Of a stretch of DNA of 15,776 nucleotides, positions 6,664-13,384 are shown one piece after another. The DNA lies in assembly GCA_002392965.1 (NCBI GenBank), contig DGIA01000009.1, forward strand, positions 1-15,776. Reading direction: 5' to 3'. Position 1 is the stretch's first letter. Each line of letters begins with the position of its first letter. The notes beneath the pieces were generated by a model. The model worked only from the letters and a program-made list of their open reading frames with translations. It was not told where the DNA came from and searched no databases. Origin of the DNA: Bacteroidales bacterium UBA3834. Lineage in GTDB: Bacteria > Bacteroidota > Bacteroidia > Bacteroidales > P3. The position numbers and the translations under genes were made by a program.

Positions 6664-7902
6664 ATGGACCTTATCATCGGCGCCGGTATCTCCGGTCTTT
6701 CCTACGCAGCCGCCACAGACCATGAATGCCTTGTCGTAGAGGCAGAAGACCAGATCGGTGGCTACTGCAAGACCATATATAAAGATGGTTTTGTGTGGGA
6801 CTATTCGGGTCATTTCTTCCACTTCCAGCACCCTGAACTGCGGGATTATGTCATGCAGCGTATCGACCCAGACGAGATACTTACGGTTCAGAAACACACG
6901 CAAATCCTTTATAAGGATCGCCATGTGGACTTCCCGTTCCAGATGAATATCCACCAGCTTCCGCAGGAAGAGTTCATTGATTGTCTCTATGATCTTTTCA
7001 ACATACCCGAAGGTGCACCGTCGGATACGTTCAAGCAGATGCTTTATGCCAAGTTCGGACGGTCGATTGCCGAGAAGTTTCTCATCCCGTACAATACCAA
7101 GCTCTATGCCACCGACCTTGACCGCTTGGATGTCGATGCCATGGGACGTTTTTTCCCTTACGCCGACCGTGAGCAGATTGTCCGCAACTTCCGTCACCCG
7201 GAAGGGAAGAGTTATAACGCGACTTTCCTCTATCCCATGCAGGGCTGCATACGTATCGTCAATTCGGTGGCCTCGCATGTGAATCAGGATTGCATCTCGC
7301 TGGGCGAACGTCTGGTCTCTATCGACGCCGCGACCCATACTGCCGTCACCGACAAGCGTACCCTGCATTACGACCGTCTGGTTTCCTCCATGCCGCTGCC
7401 CAAGCTGATGGACCTTTGCGGAATTGCTCATGACCAGGATGCCTACACATGGAACAAGGTTCTGGTATTCAACCTCGGCTTTGATGCCAAAGGGCCGGAA
7501 CGTACCAATTGCTGGATGTACATCCCTGAAAACAAGTATGTCTTTTATCGAGTGGGTTTTTATGACAATATCATCGGGCAGGACCGCATGTCGCTCTATG
7601 TCGAGATAGGTTTTGGTAAGGATCAGCCTGTCGGCGATGTGGATGCCTTGCTGCAGCGCACCCTTGACGACTTGCGAGTTGCCGGCATTCTCACCGACCA
7701 GCATTTGGTGGCCGAACATCATGTCTTGATGGATCCGGCCTATGTCCACATCACCCGTCGCTCCGAGCAGGATAAGCAGGAGAAGATGGCACTGTTGGCG
7801 CAACAGGACATTTATTCCATCGGCCGTTACGGTGCATGGAAATACTGCTCGTTAGAGGATAATATGCACGATGCCTTTACCCTCGCCCAAAGACTCAGAT
7901 AA
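6664..7902 (+). CDS. UDP-galactopyranose-mutase-like FAD oxidoreductase
   Basis: A 412-residue flavoprotein. A dinucleotide-binding loop IIGAGISGL (residues 4-12) is followed by E26 at the end of beta-2 and IGGYCKT (31-37). The C-terminal FAD segment IGRYGAWKYCSLED (386-399) resembles the GRFGSWKY segment of eukaryotic-type UDP-galactopyranose mutases and related amine-oxidase-fold proteins. The family includes enzymes converting UDP-Galp to UDP-Galf and many uncharacterised members in polysaccharide loci. I do not see the full set of UGM active-site residues, so the substrate is open; it could be a mutase or a sugar/lipid oxidoreductase. It starts 5 bp after the GT2 gene and ends the plus operon. 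Its last 8 bp overlap the 3' end of the convergent phosphatase gene. Confidence 0.8.
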   Translation: MDLIIGAGISGLSYAAATDHECLVVEAEDQIGGYCKTIYKDGFVWDYSGHFFHFQHPELRDYVMQRIDPDEILTVQKHTQILYKDRHVDFPFQMNIHQLPQEEFIDCLYDLFNIPEGAPSDTFKQMLYAKFGRSIAEKFLIPYNTKLYATDLDRLDVDAMGRFFPYADREQIVRNFRHPEGKSYNATFLYPMQGCIRIVNSVASHVNQDCISLGERLVSIDAATHTAVTDKRTLHYDRLVSSMPLPKLMDLCGIAHDQDAYTWNKVLVFNLGFDAKGPERTNCWMYIPENKYVFYRVGFYDNIIGQDRMSLYVEIGFGKDQPVGDVDALLQRTLDDLRVAGILTDQHLVAEHHVLMDPAYVHITRRSEQDKQEKMALLAQQDIYSIGRYGAWKYCSLEDNMHDAFTLAQRLR

Positions 7903-8533
7903 TATCGAGCAATTGTGAGGGGTGGTCGATTATCGCCCGGCAGGGATAATCTTGAATGTCTGATGCTTTGTGATAGCCGAAGCCCCAGGTGACGGCAATG
8001 AAACCGATGCCGGCATTGGCCGCTCCTTTGGCGTCGTGGTCGGTGTCGCCCACCAGCAAGGTTTCTGCTCTTTCCACTTCCATTTCGCTGATACACATAT
8101 CCACAATGTCCGCCTTGGTCATCTTTCCGGCGGCATCGGCACCATGCATCACAGGACAGAAGCGTTCCACACCAAAATGTTGCAGCAGTTTCAATGCGTA
8201 ATCTTCTCGTTTGTAGGTGGCCACTCCCATCATCACACCCCGTGCTTTAAGCTCGGTTAAGGTGTCTTCCATGCCGTCGTAATAGTTGGCAAACAATAAA
8301 GATTCTTCGCTGTAGTGCCTGCGGAAAATGGCTGCGCCAGCGTCGGCTTCCTCTTTGCTGAGCCCGTAGTTCTCGGCCAGTGAGAGCTGTATAGGAGGAC
8401 CGATGAACCGTTGCAGCTCGTTGTCAGGAATGTTTTTCAGCCCCAGCTGTTTCAGTGTGTATTGCAGACTTGCCCCAATGCCTTTTGAGGTGTCGAGCAA
8501 GGTTCCGTCGAGGTCAAACAGCAGCGCCTTCAT
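7895..8533 (-). CDS. HAD-superfamily phosphatase (phosphoglycolate-phosphatase-like)
   Basis: A 212-residue HAD subfamily IA hydrolase. Motif I FDLDGTLLD gives the nucleophile D7 and acid/base D9; motif II threonine is T106 (VATYK); K137 or K140 is the motif III lysine; and motif IV GDTDHD supplies D163 and D167. An alpha-helical cap lies at about 15-85. General annotation would be Gph-like, but its ATG overlaps the TGA of the aldolase gene (ATGA), so it is translationally tied to that enzyme. By analogy with KdsC or sialic acid 9-phosphatases, it may remove the phosphate from the aldolase product before CMP activation. Unlike KdsC it has a C1-type cap, so it is not a KdsC orthologue. It is the last gene of the minus operon. 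Confidence 0.88.
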   Translation of the reverse strand: MKALLFDLDGTLLDTSKGIGASLQYTLKQLGLKNIPDNELQRFIGPPIQLSLAENYGLSKEEADAGAAIFRRHYSEESLLFANYYDGMEDTLTELKARGVMMGVATYKREDYALKLLQHFGVERFCPVMHGADAAGKMTKADIVDMCISEMEVERAETLLVGDTDHDAKGAANAGIGFIAVTWGFGYHKASDIQDYPCRAIIDHPSQLLDII

Positions 8534-10125
8534 CCAATCCGGTATTGCGTTGGGGTGATAAACGTCAGGGCTATCTCTTCTTTCAGCAGTCTCAGGTCGG
8601 CCGATATAGAATCATTCAACCTTGAGGGCGAATCCTTATGCAGTTTGTAAGTGCGTGAGTAATAGTCGGTGTCGGCACCTGTGAATCCGTCAAATCCTGC
8701 CAGTTGAACCTCTTTCACCCCTAATTTGATGAGCAGTCTTAGCACCAGCATCAGGCTGTTATCGACGTTGGTCATTCGGGTGTCGATAAGCGAGGAATAG
8801 TTCAATGTCAGGTCTGCGGGGAAATCGGGTAATGCCGTGATGTTCGATGTGATAATCATTTTCGGGTGTGCCTGCTTGCTGTCAGCCAGCATGGAATAGC
8901 GTTTTCCGTTGCTCAGAAAGATATAGTTGATAGGGTAGTTGTCGGTATAGAAGCCTACGGCTATTACCTCAACGTTGTCGTATGCAAGTTTTTCCTTTAC
9001 TTGGTCGGCTTCGGTGCGGATACTTTCGCCTGGCCCCAGCAATACCACCTTTTTCTTTTCCAGGCCATCTTTGCGTAACATATCTAACGCTTTGTGGTCG
9101 TCGATGGCCATGCTTTGGAAGTCAATATAGGCCTGCTCCACCCATTTCTGGTCATATAGCAGTTTCTTCTCCGCCGGTATGCGAGCCAAAATACTGTTCA
9201 CTGAACTGATGGACAATGTCTTTTTGTCCAACAGATACTTTACGTAGTTCGGATGGCAGGCCTGCATGGCCGAGATATAAAAGTCATATTTATATCCCCA
9301 GTAGTGGCTTTGATAGATGGGCATCAGGTCTGTGTCGATAATCTCCAGCAACAGGTCAAGGTTGTAGTTCTTGTGGTAGTACTGGTTCAGATGCAGTGCC
9401 AGCAATTCGCTAGCGCAGTTGCCGGCGCTTTTACCCATGCCATACACCGTTGAGTCGGCAATAAGCAGCCGGTCTGTATTCATTGACAGGAAACGACAGG
9501 TGTTGCTGAATGCCAGTTGGAAATTGTTGTGGTCGTGGTAGCCCAGTGCGATGTCGGGAAGCAGGTTGTGGTCGATCAACGAGAAATAGCGTCGCATATT
9601 TGTTTCGTCAAGCAGACCGTAGGTATCGACAATGGAGAAGGCATACGGATGAACCTCGTTGATGCGTTCCACATAGGCCAGCATCTCGCTGTCGGAATAA
9701 GCGGTAATCGAGATGGCTTGGATTGAAAGTTTGTAGCCTTTCTCCTTGACGGCCTTGCAGAAGGGCAGCGCTTCGTCTATGCGCTCTTTCTTGAAGATCA
9801 CCCTGATGCCGTCGATAAATGAATCCTCGGTATGTGGCGCGATGTGGTCCAACGAGCAGGTGCCGTAGTCAATCATGGCCACTGCCATTGCGTGTTTTTT
9901 CTTTACCCCGGAGAAGATTCTGTCTGCCGCTTCGGTTGACGGCATGATACTCCTGTTCTCGTCGAAGGGTCTTCTGTCGTCCAGAAAACCGATCTCTATA
10001 TAATCCACTCCTGCAGCATCTAACCGCTTGAAGGTGCCTGTGAGTACGCTGTGTCCGAAATCCCAGTCGTTCACATATCCGCCGTCGCGCAGTGTACAGT
10101 CGAGCAGTCTAATATTTGTTGCCAT
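8530..10125 (-). CDS. Two-domain aldolase: HMGL-like TIM barrel plus GT42/MptE-like C-terminal domain
   Basis: A 531-residue protein. Residues about 5-270 are a DRE-TIM (HMG-CoA-lyase-like) barrel: LLDCTLRDGGY with R13 and metal ligand D14, the HxH metal pair H197/H199 in YHDHN, and GMGKSAGNCASE (229-240) matching the family's glycine-rich C-terminal signature. The nearest known chemistry is 4-hydroxy-2-oxovalerate-type aldolases, which use a divalent metal and a pyruvate enolate. Acetyl-CoA-dependent synthases share the fold. Residues about 270-350 form a helical linker. Residues 355-531 look like a Rossmann domain: VVLLGPGESI, then LGVKEVQLAGFDGF, then a final ITPTQY. This order recalls GT42 sialyltransferases (GNGPSL..., LGYKEIYLSGIDFY) and DUF115/MptE-like proteins. 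Related two-domain aldolases occur in capsule and LPS loci. It overlaps the CMP-synthetase gene by 17 bp and the phosphatase by 4 bp. Substrate unknown; an ulosonic acid is inferred from context. Confidence 0.82.
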   Translation of the reverse strand: MATNIRLLDCTLRDGGYVNDWDFGHSVLTGTFKRLDAAGVDYIEIGFLDDRRPFDENRSIMPSTEAADRIFSGVKKKHAMAVAMIDYGTCSLDHIAPHTEDSFIDGIRVIFKKERIDEALPFCKAVKEKGYKLSIQAISITAYSDSEMLAYVERINEVHPYAFSIVDTYGLLDETNMRRYFSLIDHNLLPDIALGYHDHNNFQLAFSNTCRFLSMNTDRLLIADSTVYGMGKSAGNCASELLALHLNQYYHKNYNLDLLLEIIDTDLMPIYQSHYWGYKYDFYISAMQACHPNYVKYLLDKKTLSISSVNSILARIPAEKKLLYDQKWVEQAYIDFQSMAIDDHKALDMLRKDGLEKKKVVLLGPGESIRTEADQVKEKLAYDNVEVIAVGFYTDNYPINYIFLSNGKRYSMLADSKQAHPKMIITSNITALPDFPADLTLNYSSLIDTRMTNVDNSLMLVLRLLIKLGVKEVQLAGFDGFTGADTDYYSRTYKLHKDSPSRLNDSISADLRLLKEEIALTFITPTQYRIG

Positions 10126-10861
10126 ATTTCTCAGGGTTGTTTTTTATCATTTCCGTTACTTTCTCCAGGTCACGCGGTGTATCTACCGACAGCGATTCCG
10201 AATCCACCAACCTGTAGCGGATGTGTATCTTGTTCTCGAGGAAGCGCTGTAGCGTGACGTCCTCGATACGCTCCAACGGGCCTTTCGGTGTTGAAACAAA
10301 GAAATCCAGCGCCCGTTTGTCATAGCATTCCACCCCGACCACCTTCTTGTATTTGAAGAGCACCGTCTTGTATGGGAACGGTACTGCTGCGCGGCTCAGC
10401 AAGATGCACTCGTCGGCCTCGTTGGTCACTATCTTGATGTTCGCGGGATCTATCACTTCTGCGGGATCGGTCATGTAGCGGCACAAGCCGCCTACGTACA
10501 TCTGCCCCGCTCGGGTGCCCTCTTTCGGCAATGCCGCTCGGATGACTTCCGGGCTGATCAGTGGCTCGTCGCCACAGACAACCAGATAATAGTCGCTCGC
10601 TATTTTTTTGCTTACCTCTTGGATGCGGTGCACATGGGTCGGGTGGTCGTTGCGGGTCATCACCACCTCCATCCCTTCTTCTTTACAGACTTCGGCAATA
10701 CGCTCGTCATCGGTAGCCACCACAATACGGCTTAATTCCTCGAGCTTCTTTACTTGGCGATATACCCACCAGATCATCGGTTTCCCGCAGATGTCCGCCA
10801 ACGGCTTCCCGGGAAACCTCGACGACGCATATCGCGCAGGTATTACGGCAGTAATATCCAT
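10109..10861 (-). CDS. CMP-Kdo-synthetase-like (KdsB-family) cytidylyltransferase
   Basis: A 250-residue CTP-dependent transferase activating an acidic sugar to its CMP form. The CTP-binding loop IPARYASSRFPGKPL (residues 7-21), VVATDD (47-52), GDEPL (97-101) and SVDTPRDLE near the C-terminus are standard KdsB features, and the length matches the family. However, the usual SGTDR motif is THVHR (75-79), and the conserved Q of NVQGDEP is C96. Because these positions help bind Kdo, the true substrate may be a different 3-deoxy-ulosonic acid. It starts at the ATG at 10861; a longer in-frame start at 10912 would run into yfhO and adds an unlikely MQWCWC leader. It lies 7 bp after yfhO and overlaps the aldolase gene by 17 bp. 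Confidence 0.85.
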   Translation of the reverse strand: MDITAVIPARYASSRFPGKPLADICGKPMIWWVYRQVKKLEELSRIVVATDDERIAEVCKEEGMEVVMTRNDHPTHVHRIQEVSKKIASDYYLVVCGDEPLISPEVIRAALPKEGTRAGQMYVGGLCRYMTDPAEVIDPANIKIVTNEADECILLSRAAVPFPYKTVLFKYKKVVGVECYDKRALDFFVSTPKGPLERIEDVTLQRFLENKIHIRYRLVDSESLSVDTPRDLEKVTEMIKNNPEKYGNKY

Positions 10862-10868
10862 AGGATGT

Positions 10869-13352
10869 CTATTTTTCGTTTTTGTTCCTTCTATACACCA
10901 GCACCACTGCACCCGCCATCGCCAGCAAGGTGACGATGGAGATGACGAGGCCGATGGTGTCGAGCTTGTGCATACGCGGTGCCTCGTTCTTGAACTCGAT
11001 CACGTGGTCGCCAGCAGGAATCACCATGGCGCGGAGCACGTAGTTGGCACGGATGTACTCGGCGGGTTTCCCGTCAATGTAGGCAAACCAGTCCGGTTCA
11101 TAGTGTATCTCGCTGAACACCGCCAGCTGCTCGTGCTCGCTGTGCGAACGGTAGCTCAGACGGTCGGGATTGTAGGGCTTCACCTGCTCCAGGGCAATCG
11201 TGGCACTGCTGTCAACGTTCCACTGTCCGCCGACCACAGCCCACTTGCTCGTATCCACCACTGCCGTCGTTGCCGGGTTCAGGGTGTTCAAGGCAAGTAT
11301 TTCTTCGTCCGCTGAACCTACCGTCGTCACTTCCTGGACAAACCATGCGTTGCCCAAGGCTTCGGGATTCCGCTGCACCTGTCCGTTCTGCATGACGATG
11401 TAGCGGGTGTTCAGCATGTTCAGCACCTGGGGCGCAATGCGGCCGCTCAGGTAGAAGTCTATTAGGTTCTGGTAGCGGCTCAGCTTTGCGGCGCTGTATC
11501 CGCCCACTTGGTTGTGGAATGCCGAAGGTTTGCTGTCGTTGTAGGTGTTCACAGCCAGGTTCAGCACGCGGTAGTCGTGGTCGCCGTAGCGGGCTGCCTG
11601 CTCGTCCAGGTCATAGTCCCATTGGTCACGACGCAACTCCAGTTGGCGTTTCTCCACAAAGTTGTCGTTGTTCAGGTAGCGCCTATCCACGCCCCATAGA
11701 TCCACCACTGCCAGCACCGCGATGACTGCAATGATGGGGGCCGTTTTCTTTATCTTGTCGTTGTTATAAAGCCATAAGGCAGCGGCACCGAGCACGATGA
11801 ACACCAGGCTGCGCCAGGAATCGCTCCGGAGCAGGGCGGCTCGGTCGCTGGCCAGGGTGCTGAAGATAAGACCCCACTGCGGTCCGTACTGCGATTCCAT
11901 CTGGGCGTCAGAAGCGCCGCTGAAGCTGAATCCCGACGAGGCTATCAGCACCCCCAGGATGAGCACGGTCAGCACGCCGGTGGAGACGTACAGCCCCACA
12001 TTGACCCGTTTGCGGTCGCGTTCCGGGTTGAACACGGCCTTCAATGTCAGCACAGCCATGATGGCCATGCAGGCATTGGCAAGCACCAGCGCCATGCTTG
12101 GCGTGCGGAATTTGTTGTAGAAGGGCACATGGTTGAACACCCATCCGTTGAAGCCCTCCAGATTATGTCCCCACGACAGCAGGATTGCCAACAGGCTCGC
12201 TCCCAGCAGCCACCACCGTTCGGGTCCTTTGGTGACCATCATTCCCATCAGGAAGAGCAGTATCACTACGGCTCCGAAATAGACCGGCCCCGAGGTGAAC
12301 GGTTGGTCTCCCCAGTAAAGCGGCGCCTGACGGCTGCGGAAGGTCTTGTAGAACGCGCTCTCCTCACTCACCTTTTCCCCGCTGCCGCCTCCCAGGGCTC
12401 CAGGCACCAGAAGTGTGTAGGTCTCTCCGATGCCGTAGCTCCAGTTGAACGCATAGTCGATGTCCAGTCCGTCCGCCGTGTTCTCCGCCCGTCGTCCGCC
12501 GTTCTCGGCTCCGTACAGGTCGGCGGGAGTCACCGTCAGCTCGTTCCCGCCTCGCATCGTGTAGCGGGCATACTCCTCGTTCACCAGCAGCAACCGGGCG
12601 TTGCAGCCGAAGGCAAGCACTGCCCCCACCGCCAAAATGCCCGCCTTCAGCAGGAAGGACTTGAAGCGTCTCTTGAGAAGGGCATACACCAGATAGGCCA
12701 GCCCCATCGCCATGCATCCCAGGGCGGTGTAGAAGGTGATCTGTATGTGGTTGAAGGAAATCTGCAGTATCAGCGACAACGTGAACAGCAGGCAGCCCCA
12801 CAGCACACGCCGTCTGCGACGCTGCCTGTCGAGGTCCGCCTCGGTGGCGCTGCTCAGCGTCAGGTACATCCCCGCCAGCACCGGTGCCATCATGCTCATT
12901 GCCCATGCCTTCGTGATGTGGCCTGCCTCAATGATGATGATATTGTAGCTGCCCAGGCCGAAGGCCAGTGCGCCTGCCGCCGCCAGCCACGGGCTCGCGC
13001 CGAAGGCCAGCATCGCCACATAGAAGCCCAGCAGGTACAGAAACAGCACCCCTATATTGCGCTCCCATCCCATCGGTCGCATGATCAGCAGGTTGCGCAA
13101 CGGCTGGAACACCGTGTGCGGCTGGTCCGTCGCTATCTGGTAGCCCGGCATCCCGCTGAACATCGACGGTGCCCAGTTGGGTATATGCCCCGTGGCTTCC
13201 TTCGCCTTCATCTGCTGGTACGACATCGCCGCCGACTTCTGTATGTCGCCCTGCCGTATCGCTTTGCCCGACAGCGCCGGCGCCATATAGGCACACGCTA
13301 TCGCAAACAACCCCACAATCACCCCTGCATGAATCCAAAAACTTTTCTTCAT
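10869..13352 (-). CDS. YfhO-family polytopic membrane protein (GT-C-like)
   Basis: An 827-residue inner-membrane protein with an N-terminal helix, a first extracytoplasmic loop containing the conserved acidic residue D36 (AIRQGDIQ), roughly a dozen membrane segments to about residue 560, a soluble extracytoplasmic domain at about 565-795, and a last helix followed by a basic end (RRNKNEK). This is the YfhO (PF09586) layout. The family is thought to have a GT-C fold; in Firmicutes YfhO works with a GT2 partner to add sugars to teichoic acid on the outer face, from a lipid-linked donor. In Bacteroidales its job is not settled. It follows the 7TM-HD gene by 32 bp without a terminator and is followed 7 bp later by the CMP-transferase gene. 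It may therefore take part in glycan modification here, though yfhO is also common outside glycan loci. Confidence 0.9.
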   Translation of the reverse strand: MKKSFWIHAGVIVGLFAIACAYMAPALSGKAIRQGDIQKSAAMSYQQMKAKEATGHIPNWAPSMFSGMPGYQIATDQPHTVFQPLRNLLIMRPMGWERNIGVLFLYLLGFYVAMLAFGASPWLAAAGALAFGLGSYNIIIIEAGHITKAWAMSMMAPVLAGMYLTLSSATEADLDRQRRRRRVLWGCLLFTLSLILQISFNHIQITFYTALGCMAMGLAYLVYALLKRRFKSFLLKAGILAVGAVLAFGCNARLLLVNEEYARYTMRGGNELTVTPADLYGAENGGRRAENTADGLDIDYAFNWSYGIGETYTLLVPGALGGGSGEKVSEESAFYKTFRSRQAPLYWGDQPFTSGPVYFGAVVILLFLMGMMVTKGPERWWLLGASLLAILLSWGHNLEGFNGWVFNHVPFYNKFRTPSMALVLANACMAIMAVLTLKAVFNPERDRKRVNVGLYVSTGVLTVLILGVLIASSGFSFSGASDAQMESQYGPQWGLIFSTLASDRAALLRSDSWRSLVFIVLGAAALWLYNNDKIKKTAPIIAVIAVLAVVDLWGVDRRYLNNDNFVEKRQLELRRDQWDYDLDEQAARYGDHDYRVLNLAVNTYNDSKPSAFHNQVGGYSAAKLSRYQNLIDFYLSGRIAPQVLNMLNTRYIVMQNGQVQRNPEALGNAWFVQEVTTVGSADEEILALNTLNPATTAVVDTSKWAVVGGQWNVDSSATIALEQVKPYNPDRLSYRSHSEHEQLAVFSEIHYEPDWFAYIDGKPAEYIRANYVLRAMVIPAGDHVIEFKNEAPRMHKLDTIGLVISIVTLLAMAGAVVLVYRRNKNEK

Positions 13353-13384
13353 ATATCGATTTCTAAAAAGTTAACCGTTTGACT

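Noticed and set aside
5660..7803. Long minus-strand frames opposite the GT2 and UGM-like genes
   Set aside because: No family features, and both sense-strand genes have clear motifs and operon spacing.
10862..10912. Longer N-terminus for the KdsB-like gene
   Set aside because: It would overlap the end of yfhO and add an unconserved leader before the IPARYASSRFPGKP loop, which belongs within about ten residues of the start.
12129..13382. 417-codon plus-strand frame across yfhO
   Set aside because: Antisense shadow; the minus strand encodes a well-formed YfhO membrane protein.
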